From: Lachnospiraceae bacterium
GTDB lineage: Bacteria; Bacillota; Clostridia; Lachnospirales; Lachnospiraceae
Length of the DNA stretch: 64,000 nt
Assembly: GCA_024685315.1 (NCBI GenBank)
Contig: JAIKVW010000023.1
Span: 50,977-114,976, forward strand
Direction of reading: 5' to 3'
In this document: positions 23,731 to 33,382 of the stretch, in pieces
How positions within the stretch are numbered: the stretch's first letter is position 1
How the letters are laid out: every line of letters starts with the position of its first letter
The notes under the pieces: generated by a model
The model's input: the letters and a program-made list of their open reading frames with translations, nothing else
Databases searched by the model: none
Told to the model about the DNA's origin: nothing
Made by a program: the position numbers and the translations under genes

Positions 23731-26145
23731 ATGGCAGTATCCTACAACCACAAGGAAGTTGAGGAAAAGTGGCGCAGTATCTGGGAGAAAGACCCGGTCA
23801 ATAAAGACGACGGCAAAAAGCCCAAGTATTATTGCCTTGACATGTTCCCGTACCCTTCAGGGAACGGCCTTCACGTCGGGCACTGGAGAGGTTATGTGAT
23901 CTCTGACGTCTGGAGCCGCTACAAGATGCTGAACGGGTATCACGTGATCCATCCCATGGGATGGGACGCGTTCGGACTTCCGGCAGAGAACTACGCGATC
24001 AAGAACGGCGTTCACCCCGCGATTTCCACCGCTGCCAATATCAGCAATATTAAGCGCCAGATCCAGGACATCGGCGCGATATATGACTGGGATATGGAAG
24101 TAAACACCACGGATCCTGAATTCTACAAGTGGACCCAGTGGATATTTGTAAAGATGTTCAAAGCAGGGCTTGCATACGAGAAGGAGATGCCTATAAACTG
24201 GTGTCCTTCCTGCAAGACCGGCCTTGCAAATGAGGAAGTCGTGAATGGGCACTGCGAGAGGTGCGGCGCGGAAGTCACCAAGAAGAACCTCAAGCAGTGG
24301 ATGCTTAGGATCACTAAATATGCGGACAGGCTCCTTGACGATCTGGACAAGCTCGACTGGCCCGAGAAGGTCAAGAAGATGCAGACCGACTGGATCGGAA
24401 GGTCCTACGGCGCCGAGGTCGACTTCAAGGTTGACGGAAGGGACGAGAGCATTACCGTCTACACGACCCGCCCGGACACCCTTTACGGAGCTACCTTCAT
24501 GGTGCTTGCTCCGGAGCATCCTCTTGCGGCAGGCCTCTCCACTCCTGAGACCAAGGAAGCAGTAGACAAATATATCTACGACGCTTCCGTTAAGTCAAAT
24601 GTCGACAGGCTCCAGGGCAAGGAGAAGACAGGCGTATTTACCGGATCCTACGCAATCAATCCGATAAACAACGAGAAGATCCCCATCTGGCTCTCCGATT
24701 ACGTGCTTGCGGACTACGGCACCGGAGCGATCATGTGCGTTCCGGCGCACGATGACAGGGACTTCGAGTTCGCGAAGAAGTTCAACATCCCGATCATCCA
24801 GGTCATCGCTAAGGACGGCGTGGAGATAGTTGACATGGAGGAGGCTTACACAGAGGCTTCCGGCACCATGATCAATTCTGGCGAGTGGAACGGGATGGAA
24901 TCCGCGGTCCTCAAGAAAGAAGCGCCTCTTATGATAGAGAAGCGCGGCTTCGGAAAGAAGACCGTGAACTACAAGCTCCGCGACTGGGTATTCTCCCGCC
25001 AGAGGTATTGGGGCGAGCCTATCCCCATAGTGCACTGCCCGGACTGCGGCGCGGTCCCGGTCCCTGAGGAAGAGCTTCCGCTCCTTCTTCCCGAGGTAGA
25101 ATCCTATGAGCCGACCGGAACAGGTGAATCCCCGCTCGCAGCGATCGACTCCTGGATGAATACCACCTGCCCCTGCTGCGGAAAGCCCGCCAGGAGAGAA
25201 GCGAACACCATGCCCCAGTGGGCGGGTTCCTCATGGTATTTCCTCAGGTATGTCGACAACAAGAATACCGAAGAACTTGTTTCCCGCGAAAAGGCAGATA
25301 AGCTCCTCCCTGTAGATATGTACATCGGAGGCGTTGAGCACGCGGTGCTCCATCTGCTTTACTCCAGGTTCTACACCAAGTTCCTCTATGATATCGGAGT
25401 GGTCGGATTTGACGAGCCTTTCATGAAGCTCTTCAACCAGGGTATGATAACCGGCAAGAACGGCATCAAGATGAGCAAGTCCAAGGGCAATGTCATTTCC
25501 CCGGATGAGCTGGTCGAGAACTACGGATGCGACTCGCTAAGGATATACGAGCTCTTCGTGGGACCGCCCGAACTCGACTCCGAGTGGGATGACCGCGGGA
25601 TCGACGGCGTATACCGCTTCCTCAACAGGTTCTGGAAGATGGTACTCGACAGCAGCGAGAAGAACGCTCCGGAGACTGCTGAATCGGTCAAGCTCCGCCA
25701 CAAGATGATCGCCGACATCACCCAGAGGCTCGAGTCCTTCAGCCTCAACACCGTTGTTTCCGGCTTCATGGAGTACAATAATTCCATGATCGAGCTGGGC
25801 AAGAAGGGCGGAGTAGACAAGGCCACCCTCGAGGCTGCCATAATAATGCTCTCGCCGCTTGCTCCGCATATTGCCGAGGAGCTCTGGCAGAAGCTCGGAC
25901 ACGAGGGGTCGGTATTTGATGAAAAGTGGCCTGAGTATGATGAAGAGGCCATGAAGGATAATGAGAAGGAGATCGCCCTTCAGATCAACGGCAAGACCAG
26001 GGCTGTCATGAATATTAATGTCGACGCGCCGAAGGATGAGGTGCTCACACAGGCAAAAGCTCTCCTTAAGGAGAGGATAGGAGACGGGAGGATCGTTAAG
26101 GAGATCTATGTTCCGGGCAAGATAGTTAACATCGTAGTAAAGTAG
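23731..26145 (+). CDS. leuS: Leucine-tRNA ligase
   Basis: Class Ia synthetase that charges tRNA-Leu, with a hydrolytic editing domain. The HIGH-type motif is PYPSGNGLHVGH (residues ~40-51). A zinc ribbon follows (CPSCKTGLANEEV...CERCG, ~residue 157), then the CP1 editing domain (TTRPDTLYGATFMVLAPEH, VPAHDDRDFEFA), a second Cys pair region (CPDCGAVPVPEEELPLLLP, CPCCGKPARRE) and KMSKSKGN at ~residue 584. It has 804 residues. The start at 23731 is set by AAGGTGG; an in-frame ATG 48 bases earlier has no site. The C-terminal anticodon region is complete. No T-box leader is seen. Confidence 0.97.
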   Translation: MAVSYNHKEVEEKWRSIWEKDPVNKDDGKKPKYYCLDMFPYPSGNGLHVGHWRGYVISDVWSRYKMLNGYHVIHPMGWDAFGLPAENYAIKNGVHPAISTAANISNIKRQIQDIGAIYDWDMEVNTTDPEFYKWTQWIFVKMFKAGLAYEKEMPINWCPSCKTGLANEEVVNGHCERCGAEVTKKNLKQWMLRITKYADRLLDDLDKLDWPEKVKKMQTDWIGRSYGAEVDFKVDGRDESITVYTTRPDTLYGATFMVLAPEHPLAAGLSTPETKEAVDKYIYDASVKSNVDRLQGKEKTGVFTGSYAINPINNEKIPIWLSDYVLADYGTGAIMCVPAHDDRDFEFAKKFNIPIIQVIAKDGVEIVDMEEAYTEASGTMINSGEWNGMESAVLKKEAPLMIEKRGFGKKTVNYKLRDWVFSRQRYWGEPIPIVHCPDCGAVPVPEEELPLLLPEVESYEPTGTGESPLAAIDSWMNTTCPCCGKPARREANTMPQWAGSSWYFLRYVDNKNTEELVSREKADKLLPVDMYIGGVEHAVLHLLYSRFYTKFLYDIGVVGFDEPFMKLFNQGMITGKNGIKMSKSKGNVISPDELVENYGCDSLRIYELFVGPPELDSEWDDRGIDGVYRFLNRFWKMVLDSSEKNAPETAESVKLRHKMIADITQRLESFSLNTVVSGFMEYNNSMIELGKKGGVDKATLEAAIIMLSPLAPHIAEELWQKLGHEGSVFDEKWPEYDEEAMKDNEKEIALQINGKTRAVMNINVDAPKDEVLTQAKALLKERIGDGRIVKEIYVPGKIVNIVVK

Positions 26146-26168
26146 TTTTTTCCGGAAGGTGATTTAAA

Positions 26169-26399
26169 GTGCCTAGTACGACCCAGACCCGGCTTGGATG
26201 TGAAATAAGAGCATACAGGATCAGGCATAATATGAACCAGGGGCAGTTCGGTAATCTGTGCGGCGTGACCCGCGCGACCGTGCACCGCTGGGAATCAGAG
26301 GCCGTGAGGCCCTCTGTCGGAGCTATGGTAAGGCTTTCCGAGATCCTTGGGGAGCCGCTTGCGGTATTATTTGACAAAGCAGGAAAGAGCGCTGTTTAG
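26169..26399 (+). CDS. Small XRE-type DNA-binding protein
   Basis: A 76-residue protein that is almost only a Cro/C1 helix-turn-helix: IRAYRIRHNMNQGQFGNLCGV, then VTRATVHRWESEAVRPSVGAMVRLSEIL. It starts with GTG at 26169, with GGAAGGTG upstream, 23 bases after leuS. Its stop codon lies in the loop of the following terminator. It has no sensor domain. It could be a small autonomous repressor or an anti-repressor partner. The target is unknown; nothing nearby carries an obvious operator. Confidence 0.75.
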   Translation: MPSTTQTRLGCEIRAYRIRHNMNQGQFGNLCGVTRATVHRWESEAVRPSVGAMVRLSEILGEPLAVLFDKAGKSAV

Positions 26400-26413
26400 G
26401 CAGCGCTCTTTTT
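26384..26413 (+). terminator. Intrinsic terminator of leuS and the small XRE gene
   Basis: AAAGAGCGCTG (26384-26394) pairs with CAGCGCTCTTT (26401-26411), followed by TT. The XRE stop codon is inside the loop. It faces the convergent ABC-F gene. Confidence 0.88.
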
Positions 26414-26436
26414 GCATGCGGCCGCTATGGGCCGGT

Positions 26437-28371
26437 TCAGTTTTCTTCGGATTCAAGCTCCATCCAGAGCTCCATGAGTTCGTCTTGTTCCGCGGTCAGG
26501 GCCTGTTGCCTTTCGCTTATTTTTACAAGCTCTGCGGGGTCGGTCGCGATATTCTCATCGAGGAGCATGGAGTCAAGTTCAGCCAGCTCTTTCTCAATCT
26601 CCGAAAGCCGGCTCATTGTGTGGTCAAGCTGGTTCTTCCTCTTGCGGGCAAGGGCGTTCTGCTCTTTCCGGATAGCGTATTCTTCCTTTGAGGATGAGGA
26701 GGCCTTCCCGGCTGCGGCGTCGCTATCATCGCCGACAGCTATCCCAGAGCTTCCGCTGAAGTCCGGATTTCCTCGGTGTTCGAGGTAGTAGTCGTAATTG
26801 CCGTTGTAGGCCGCGAGCCCTGAAGAGGTAAGCTCCAGGATCCTGTGCGCGGTCCGGTTTATAAAATAGCGGTCGTGGGAGACCAGCAGCACCGTACCCG
26901 CGTAATGCCTCACCGCGTTCTCCAGTATTTCCTTGGAGGCCGTATCGAGATGGTTGGTCGGCTCGTCCAGGATAAGGAAATTGCACTCGGAGAGCATCAG
27001 CTTGGCAAGTGATACGCGGCCTCTTTCGCCCCCTGAGAGATCGCGTATGTATTTGAATACGTCGTCCCCGGTAAAAAGGAAAGCCGCAAGCATATTCCTT
27101 ATCCGGGTGCCGGTGAGTTTCGGCCAGGTGTCGTAGATCTCCTGAAATATAGTCTTATCGGGGGAGAGCCGCTGCTGTTCCTGGTCGTAGTATCCGATGT
27201 GGACATTGGCGCCGATGCGGATCATCCCGGTGTCGGGAGGCACAAGCCGGTTCAGGATCTTGAGGATAGTGGTCTTGCCCGTGCCGTTCGCGCCGATGAG
27301 AGCAATGTGCTCGCCGCGCTTTATGTCGAAGCCTATCTCGCGGAAGAGATGCTTCTCCCCGAAGGATTTGCTGAGATGCTCGACATGCAGCACCTCCAGC
27401 CCGCTCTCGATGTCCGGGGTAAGGCTGAGCCTCATCTGGTCGTCGAGTTCCTGGGGCTTTTCGAGAAGCTCTATCTTTCCAAGCTGCTTTTCGCGGCTCT
27501 CGGCCCTCTTTACGGACTTTTCGCGGTTGAAAGATTTGAGCTTTTCGATGACTTCCTTCTGGTGTTTTATTTCGCGCTGCTGGTTGTAGTAGGCTTTGAG
27601 GGCAGCTTCCCGGAGCCGGGCCTTCTTCATGGAGAAGGCGGTGTAATTGCCCATGTAGACCGATGCCCTGCCGTTTTCAAGCTCGATGACCTTGGTGACG
27701 GTTCTGTCCAGGAAATAGCGGTCGTGGGATACTATGATGCAGGCGCCGCGGAAGGAGGAGAGATAGTTCTCCAGCCATATGACGGAATCTATATCGAGGT
27801 GGTTCGTGGGCTCGTCAAGGAAAATGATGTCCGGCTTCTGGAGGAGCAGCTTTCCCAGGAATACGCGGGTCTTCTGGCCGCCGGAAAGCTCATTTATGCG
27901 GGCCCCGAAGTCCTTCTCCCTGAAACCGAGGCCCTTAAGGATCCCGGTCACTTCGCTTTTAACCGCATAGCCGTTCTCATCTTCAAATGATGACTTGAGC
28001 CGGTCATACTCGCTGTAGAGCGAAGCGAGCCTCTCGCCGTCAGCGTCCTTCATCATCTCCTCGAGCTCACGCATGCGCTCCTCGGCGCTGAGGGTGTCCT
28101 TCTTCACAAGCATCAGCTCGTCGAAGATAGTGTTTTCTGATGCGGTGTCCTGATACTGGGCGAGGTACCCGAAGGAAGAGCCCTTCCTGAACGTCACGCT
28201 TCCGCCGTCAGCAGAGGACTCTCCGGTGATAATGCGGAGGAGAGTGGTTTTTCCCGCGCCGTTAATTCCAACGAGCGCGGCTTTTTCGTTTTCTTCTATA
28301 TGAAAAGATACTTTCTTTAGGACCTCATTTTCTCCGAATGAAAGATCTATGTTGTGGCAGTCGAGGATCAT
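26437..28371 (-). CDS. ABC-F family ATPase
   Basis: A soluble twin-ATPase protein of 644 residues without membrane segments, so not a transporter. Each half has Walker A (GINGAGKTT; GANGTGKTT), the signature (LSGGQKTRVFL; LSGGERGRVSL) and Walker B with FLDEPTNHLD / ILDEPTNHLD. The linker between them (~residues 235-310) is Lys/Arg-rich and helical, as in ribosome-acting ABC-F proteins. A C-terminal coiled coil (~560-644) resembles that of Uup/YdiF-type members. Translation quality control is more likely than antibiotic resistance, but this is not decided by sequence. AAGGAG precedes the ATG. It is monocistronic and convergent with the small XRE gene. Confidence 0.92.
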   Translation of the reverse strand: MILDCHNIDLSFGENEVLKKVSFHIEENEKAALVGINGAGKTTLLRIITGESSADGGSVTFRKGSSFGYLAQYQDTASENTIFDELMLVKKDTLSAEERMRELEEMMKDADGERLASLYSEYDRLKSSFEDENGYAVKSEVTGILKGLGFREKDFGARINELSGGQKTRVFLGKLLLQKPDIIFLDEPTNHLDIDSVIWLENYLSSFRGACIIVSHDRYFLDRTVTKVIELENGRASVYMGNYTAFSMKKARLREAALKAYYNQQREIKHQKEVIEKLKSFNREKSVKRAESREKQLGKIELLEKPQELDDQMRLSLTPDIESGLEVLHVEHLSKSFGEKHLFREIGFDIKRGEHIALIGANGTGKTTILKILNRLVPPDTGMIRIGANVHIGYYDQEQQRLSPDKTIFQEIYDTWPKLTGTRIRNMLAAFLFTGDDVFKYIRDLSGGERGRVSLAKLMLSECNFLILDEPTNHLDTASKEILENAVRHYAGTVLLVSHDRYFINRTAHRILELTSSGLAAYNGNYDYYLEHRGNPDFSGSSGIAVGDDSDAAAGKASSSSKEEYAIRKEQNALARKRKNQLDHTMSRLSEIEKELAELDSMLLDENIATDPAELVKISERQQALTAEQDELMELWMELESEEN

Positions 28372-28463
28372 AGCGGACTCCTTTGATATTGCAGTACCTG
28401 TTCATTATAGCTTTTAAGAGCAGTTTTTTCAACGCTTCGGGAACCTGCCAGAACTCCTCAAGA

Positions 28464-28492
28464 TTGACTTTGATTTTTTCTTTGTTTATAAT
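28464..28492 (+). promoter_or_regulatory. Predicted promoter of rex
   Basis: TTGACT (28464-28469), 17-base spacer, TATAAT (28487-28492), a near-consensus sigma-A promoter 46 bases before the rex ATG. Confidence 0.85.
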
Positions 28493-28537
28493 ATAGAATA
28501 GTCATCAAATGACACTATTATCACGGGAGTAGGATTC

Positions 28538-29170
28538 ATGTCAGACAAACCAATTTCTCAGCTCGTAATAAAGAGGCTTCCGATATACTACCGCTATCTG
28601 GGAGAGCTTTCAGAAAAAGGCATTGAGAGGATCTCGTCGAAGGAACTCGCCCAGAGGATGGGGGGCACCGCATCGCAGATCCGCCAGGACCTGAATAATT
28701 TCGGTGAATTCGGTCAGCAGGGCTACGGGTACAATGTGGACTATCTCAGGTCCGAGATCGGTAAGATCCTTGGAATAGACAGGGAGCAGACCATAATAAT
28801 CATCGGGACCGGAAATCTTGGGCAGGCGCTGGCGAATTATGATTTCGGCAGTGTCGGATTTAAGCTGATCGGGCTTTTCGATGTTAATCCCAGACTGTAC
28901 AATCTCGTGATAAACGGAGTCGAGATACTTCCGGTCGACAGTCTGCCGGAATTCATTGCCGCGAACAAGGTGGACGTTGCCACTCTTGCCGTGCCGAGGA
29001 GCCGTGCGAAAGAGATGGCGAAGGAGCTCGAGGATCTGGGCATCAGGGCGATATGGAACTTTGCTCTTACGGAGCTCGATGTTTCAGACAGGGTGAGCGT
29101 CAGCAACATGCATCTTGACGACGGCCTTATGACGCTGTCATATAATTACAGGCAAAATCAGGATAAATGA
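28538..29170 (+). CDS. rex: Redox-sensing transcriptional repressor Rex
   Basis: Rex is a dimeric repressor that reads the NADH/NAD+ ratio and shuts fermentative and respiratory genes when NAD+ is high. The winged helix is at residues ~1-75 (RLPIYYRYLGELSEKGIERISSKELAQRMGGTASQIRQDLNNFGEFGQQGYGYNV). The Rossmann domain then carries IIIGTGNLGQALANY at ~88-102, and a C-terminal swapped helix follows. The length, 210, is standard. It has a near-consensus promoter and its own terminator, so it is monocistronic. I did not find a full TTGTGA-type Rex operator at its own promoter. Confidence 0.96.
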   Translation: MSDKPISQLVIKRLPIYYRYLGELSEKGIERISSKELAQRMGGTASQIRQDLNNFGEFGQQGYGYNVDYLRSEIGKILGIDREQTIIIIGTGNLGQALANYDFGSVGFKLIGLFDVNPRLYNLVINGVEILPVDSLPEFIAANKVDVATLAVPRSRAKEMAKELEDLGIRAIWNFALTELDVSDRVSVSNMHLDDGLMTLSYNYRQNQDK

Positions 29171-29191
29171 ACTGAATAGGTGAAAATGCGG

Positions 29192-29228
29192 GCATAAGTA
29201 TACTGATCTGTACTTATGCGCGTTTTTT
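29192..29228 (+). terminator. Intrinsic terminator of rex
   Basis: GCATAAGTA (29192-29200) pairs with TACTTATGC (29211-29219), and a T6 run follows at 29223-29228. A second hairpin, ACGGCCG/CGGCCGT, lies just downstream at about 29236-29254, before nnr. Confidence 0.82.
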
Positions 29229-29304
29229 GCGTGAGACGGCCGAAGTGCGGCCGTTGCGCGCGTGCCGGAGACATGTCGGGCGGACCGGCGCCCCGGGAGA
29301 GACC

Positions 29305-30834
29305 ATGGAATATCTTGTCACCGCTGAAGAAGCCAGAAATATAGATAAATACACTATAGAGAACGCGGACGTGCCTTCACTCGTTCTCATGGAGCGGGCG
29401 GCGCTGGCGGTCGCGGAGAATGCTGCAGCCCTTGCGGAGGAGGCTTTCGGCCCCGGAGCCAGGGAAACAGCGCGGGTGATCTCGGTCTGCGGAAGCGGAA
29501 ATAACGGCGGCGACGGCATCGCAGCTGCGAGGATCCTCTTTATCAGAGGATGGAATTCCTGCATATATCTCGCCGGGGATGCGGAAAAGATGTCGGAAGA
29601 CTGCAGAAAGCAGTTTGAGATCGCGCAGAATATGAAGGTGCCGGTTCTGGAAAGCTATGAAGCAGGGCGCGGCGACGTTCTGATCGATGCGGTTTTCGGC
29701 ACCGGACTTACAAGGGATATAGGCGGAAAGTATGCCGCTGAGATAGAGAAGATTAATCACGCCCGGGAGAGCGGGGCGCGCATTTGTGCGGTTGACATGC
29801 CCTCCGGAGTCCACACGGACACGGGCCGCGTCATGGGGAATGCCGTTAAAGCGGACGTTACCGTTACCTTCGGTTACCGGAAGACCGGACAGATATTCTA
29901 TCCGGGAGCGTCTCTCTGCGGCAGGACGGTCTGCGCGGAGATAGGGTTTTCGCCCGAGGCATCAGAAAAGGCCGGCCTGAAGTTCATGACTTACAGAGAT
30001 GAAGATATCAGCCGGATCCCGGAGCGCAGGCCCGATTCTCATAAGGGCTCCTGCGGGAAGGTGCTTGTGATCGCCGGCAGCAAAAATATGGCCGGAGCGG
30101 CCTACCTTTCCGCAAAGGCCGCTTACCGTACCGGCTGCGGGCTGGTCACGGTCTACACCCCGGAAAGCAACCGCGTGATACTCCAGGAACTCGTCCCCGA
30201 AGCGGTGATGAAGACCTACGAAGACGGAGGCAGCGATTTTACCGGGCTTGAAACGCTTATCGCTGAAGTATCCGCGGTGGTCCTTGGCCCCGGACTCGGT
30301 ACGAGCCTCACTTCGCGTGAACTTGTAAAAAAAGTACTTCTCATTTCTACCGGAAAGATTATAATAGACGCAGACGCTTTAAATATTATATCGGAGGACA
30401 CGGGGATCCTCTCGGATTGCCGCGCGGAAATTGCGGTGACTCCGCACAAAAAGGAGCTCTCAAGGCTGACCGGCATCCCGGTGAGCGAGCTTGACAGCGA
30501 TCTCCCGGGGACCTGTGAGGAATTCAGCAGAAAATATAATGTGATCCTCGCGGCAAAGGATGCGAGGACTCTTGTCACGGATGCCGGAGGCGCCGTGTAT
30601 ATCAACTCTTCAGGCAACAGCGGAATGTCAACCGGAGGTTCCGGGGATGTCCTTACCGGGATCATCGCAGGGCTTGCCGCAATGGGCGCTGACCTTCCTG
30701 AGGCCGTGCGTCTCGGAGTGTTCATTCACGGGAAGGTCGGAGATGCAGCGGCGCGCAGGCTGGGCGAGTATTCAATGACATCCGGCGATATACTGGATGC
30801 TCTGCCGGAAGTGTTTTCCTTACGGAGGAATTAG
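29305..30834 (+). CDS. nnr: Bifunctional NAD(P)HX epimerase/dehydratase
   Basis: Repairs hydrated NADH/NADPH. The N-terminal YjeF_N half (~residues 1-215; GNNGGDGIAAARIL, AVDMPSGVHTDTG) epimerises R- to S-NAD(P)HX. The C-terminal carbohydrate-kinase-like half (~230-509; VLVIAGSKNMAGAAYLSAKAAYRTGCGLV, then STGGSGDVLTGIIAGLAAMG) dehydrates the S form using ADP. I place the start at 29305, just after GGGAGA; an ATG frame beginning 26 codons earlier would run through the hairpin region. The total is 509 residues, normal for the fused form. Its 3' end carries the GGAGG ribosome site of alr, so the two genes are one transcript. Confidence 0.94.
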   Translation: MEYLVTAEEARNIDKYTIENADVPSLVLMERAALAVAENAAALAEEAFGPGARETARVISVCGSGNNGGDGIAAARILFIRGWNSCIYLAGDAEKMSEDCRKQFEIAQNMKVPVLESYEAGRGDVLIDAVFGTGLTRDIGGKYAAEIEKINHARESGARICAVDMPSGVHTDTGRVMGNAVKADVTVTFGYRKTGQIFYPGASLCGRTVCAEIGFSPEASEKAGLKFMTYRDEDISRIPERRPDSHKGSCGKVLVIAGSKNMAGAAYLSAKAAYRTGCGLVTVYTPESNRVILQELVPEAVMKTYEDGGSDFTGLETLIAEVSAVVLGPGLGTSLTSRELVKKVLLISTGKIIIDADALNIISEDTGILSDCRAEIAVTPHKKELSRLTGIPVSELDSDLPGTCEEFSRKYNVILAAKDARTLVTDAGGAVYINSSGNSGMSTGGSGDVLTGIIAGLAAMGADLPEAVRLGVFIHGKVGDAAARRLGEYSMTSGDILDALPEVFSLRRN

Positions 30835-30839
30835 TATTA

Positions 30840-32015
30840 ATGGACAGTAAATTCAGGGCATGCGCTGAGATCGATCTCGACGCGCTTGGCCACAATATAG
30901 ATGCCATCAGATCCAGGGTCGGAGAGGACACCAGGATCATGGCTGTCATAAAGACAAATGCATACGGCCACGGGGCGGTGGAATGCGCCAGGTATCTTTC
31001 GGGAATTGGCGTGCACGATTTCGCCGTAGCCACGATCGAGGAGGGGCTCGAGCTCCGCAGGAGCGGCATCGAAGGGAGCATCCTCGTGCTGGGATTTATT
31101 CCTGAGGAGATGTACCCGCGGATGATCGAGGAGGATATCACCGCCACGATCTATTCCGACAGCATGGCAAGGCATATTAACGCAGCGGCCCGCCTCGCGG
31201 GAAAAAACGCGAAGGCCCATATCAAGCTGGACACCGGCATGGGCAGGATCGGATTCAGGCCCTGCGAAGAGAACTATGAAAAGATCGTAATAATGTATTC
31301 AATGTTCAAGCATATTGACTTTGAAGGCATATATACACATTTCGCGTGCGCGGACTGCGCCGACGACGAAATGACTGCTGCTCAGTTCAGGGAGTTCATG
31401 GATGCGATAGAGACCCTTGAGGAGCACGGCGCGGTATTTAAGGTAAAGCACTGCGCGAACAGCGCTGCGGTGATAAGGTATCCTGAGATGCGCCTCGACA
31501 TGGTAAGGGCGGGGATCATCCTCTACGGGCTCTATCCTTCAGACGAGATAAATGAAGAGCTTGTGGACCTGAAGCCGGTGATGAGCCTCAAGAGCCGGGT
31601 CATCATGATGAAGAATGTTGAAGCCGGAGAGCCGATAGGCTACGGTTCCACTTTTGTCTGCAGCCATGCAAGCCGGATCGCGACGGTGTCGATCGGCTAC
31701 GGCGACGGATACCCTAGAGCCCTCTCGAACAGGGGCCGGGTCATCATTAGAGGCCAGTCCTTCCCGATAGTCGGCCGGGTGTGCATGGACCAGCTTATGG
31801 TAGACACGACAAGCGCGCTTCCGGAAGCCGAGATAAAGCCCGGGGACGAGGTAATACTGGTCGGCGCCCAGGGGAGTGAGAAGATCACCGCCGAGGAAGC
31901 TTCCTCATATGGCGATTCATTTAACTACGAGTTCGTCTGCAATATCAACAGGCGTATACCGAGAGTGTATATCGAGGGCGGCGAGGCCGTTTCCGTCACG
32001 GATTACCTCGATTAA
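30840..32015 (+). CDS. alr: Alanine racemase
   Basis: PLP enzyme that makes D-alanine for peptidoglycan. Lys38 within VIKTNAYGHGAVE forms the Schiff base. The C-terminal catalytic tyrosine lies in the GYGSTF region, followed by VSIGYGDGYPR and VGRVCMDQLMVD. The TIM-barrel and beta domains are complete in 391 residues, a typical length. The ribosome site GGAGG overlaps the end of nnr, five bases upstream in the same operon, an arrangement frequent in Bacillota (nnr-alr). A YebC-family gene follows after 43 bases. Confidence 0.96.
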   Translation: MDSKFRACAEIDLDALGHNIDAIRSRVGEDTRIMAVIKTNAYGHGAVECARYLSGIGVHDFAVATIEEGLELRRSGIEGSILVLGFIPEEMYPRMIEEDITATIYSDSMARHINAAARLAGKNAKAHIKLDTGMGRIGFRPCEENYEKIVIMYSMFKHIDFEGIYTHFACADCADDEMTAAQFREFMDAIETLEEHGAVFKVKHCANSAAVIRYPEMRLDMVRAGIILYGLYPSDEINEELVDLKPVMSLKSRVIMMKNVEAGEPIGYGSTFVCSHASRIATVSIGYGDGYPRALSNRGRVIIRGQSFPIVGRVCMDQLMVDTTSALPEAEIKPGDEVILVGAQGSEKITAEEASSYGDSFNYEFVCNINRRIPRVYIEGGEAVSVTDYLD

Positions 32016-32058
32016 GCACAGCATTTTAACCAGATAATTATTTAAGGGAGATACGATC

Positions 32059-32787
32059 ATGTCAGGACATTCAAAATTTGCGAACATCAAGCACAAAAAG
32101 GAAAAGAACGACGCTGCTAAGGGCAAGATCTTCACGATAATCGGAAGAGAGATCGCGGTAGCGGTCAAGGAAGGCGGCCCGGATCCTGCGAACAACAGCA
32201 AGCTCCGCGACGTTATCGCGAAGGCTAAAGCCAACAATATGCCCAATGACACGATCGACAGAGGCATAAAGAAGGCTGCCGGCGACCTTGGTTCCGTTAA
32301 CTACGAGAACAATACCTATGAAGGTTACGGCCCCGGCGGAGTCGCAATCATAGTTGAGACTCTTACAGACAATAAGAACAGGACCGCAGCGAACGTGCGC
32401 AGCGCTTTCTCCAAGGGGCAGGGCTCGATCGGGACCACCGGATGTGTATCCTTCATGTTCGACAAGAAGGGCCAGATCATTATTGACAGGGAAGAGTGCA
32501 GCGCTGACCCTGACGAGCTGATGATGACCGCACTTGACGCCGGCGCCGAGGACTTCCAGGAGGAAGAGGACAGTTTCGTAGTGATCACCGCGCCGGAAGA
32601 TTTCTACGCGGTAAGGGATGCTCTTGAGAAGGAAGGGATCCCGATGGCCGAGGCAGAGATCACGATGATCCCCCAGACCTACACCCATATTACCGACGAG
32701 AAGGACATCAACAACCTTAACAGGATACTCGATCTCCTCGACGAGGACGACGACGTGCAGAACGTATACAATAATTACGAAGAGTAA
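32059..32787 (+). CDS. YebC/PmpR-family protein
   Basis: A 242-residue member of the YebC/TACO1 family: [26 protein letters not shown] at the N-terminus, [17 protein letters not shown] [20 protein letters not shown], then [14 protein letters not shown] and [11 protein letters not shown]. Older work calls these proteins transcription regulators. More recent work links YebC proteins to translation of proline stretches or ribosome stalling. I leave the gene symbol open. It has a strong AAGGGAG site and is followed by a clean terminator 26 bases after the stop, closing the nnr-alr-yebC unit. Confidence 0.93.
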   Translation: MSGHSKFANIKHKKEKNDAAKGKIFTIIGREIAVAVKEGGPDPANNSKLRDVIAKAKANNMPNDTIDRGIKKAAGDLGSVNYENNTYEGYGPGGVAIIVETLTDNKNRTAANVRSAFSKGQGSIGTTGCVSFMFDKKGQIIIDREECSADPDELMMTALDAGAEDFQEEEDSFVVITAPEDFYAVRDALEKEGIPMAEAEITMIPQTYTHITDEKDINNLNRILDLLDEDDDVQNVYNNYEE

Positions 32788-32812
32788 GCGCAGAAGTTAA
32801 TTTTAGCTGCAG

Positions 32813-32846
32813 AGCGCAGATATCCTGTTGGATATCTGCGCTTTTT
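32813..32846 (+). terminator. Intrinsic terminator after the YebC-family gene
   Basis: AGCGCAGATATCC (32813-32825) pairs perfectly with GGATATCTGCGCT (32830-32842) across a TGTT loop, with TTTT following. Confidence 0.92.
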
Positions 32847-32976
32847 ATTTTTTTTCGGCATCCAGGAGCCCCAAGCATGGCCGGAGCTTTATTGCTGTAC
32901 ATAAATAGTTAAATGGTGTATACTTATTTTCGTCGAATATATTCTAAATAATACTTTCATGAAAGGGGTATATAAA

Positions 32977-33363
32977 ATGATCAATTTCAACAAAAACAGT
33001 GCATGGGATCTTTATCCGATTGATTTAAGCCAGGTCCAGGGCGGAGTGGCTGGTTTAATGGTAAACGGCGAGCAGCCCGTAATGGCATTCAAGACTGTCA
33101 GGGATCAGCTGGTATTCACCAATAAGCGGATCATTTCCATTGACGTTCAGGGAATTACCGGAAAACGCAAATCATATACATCTTTGCCGTATTCTAAAGT
33201 GCAGTTCTTCTCAATTCAAACGCCCGGTTTTATAGAGATCGTTCCGGACTCAGAACTAGTATTGACATTTGCTAATGGATTTACTGCTACATATGAATTC
33301 AAAGGACGGGTTGACATAGGCGAAATCGGTAAAGTGATTTCTGAATATGTGCTTGAGCACTAA
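32977..33363 (+). CDS. Bacterial PH-domain protein
   Basis: A 128-residue cytoplasmic protein. Most of it is a bacterial pleckstrin-homology fold (bPH/YdjZ-like): the signature DQLVFTNKRIISIDVQGITGKRKSYTSLPYSKV lies at residues ~45-77, followed by a strand pair ending in a helix (EIGKVISEYVLE). Such proteins are common and their ligands are unknown. I choose the ATG at 32977, eight bases after AAAGGGG; an upstream ATG at 32959 would overlap that site. The next 19 bases lead into a broken zinc-ribbon gene with the same orientation. The region is more A+T-rich than its neighbours, which hints at acquired or relaxed sequence. Confidence 0.82.
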   Translation: MINFNKNSAWDLYPIDLSQVQGGVAGLMVNGEQPVMAFKTVRDQLVFTNKRIISIDVQGITGKRKSYTSLPYSKVQFFSIQTPGFIEIVPDSELVLTFANGFTATYEFKGRVDIGEIGKVISEYVLEH

Positions 33364-33382
33364 ACAATTAGAAGGGGTCTTT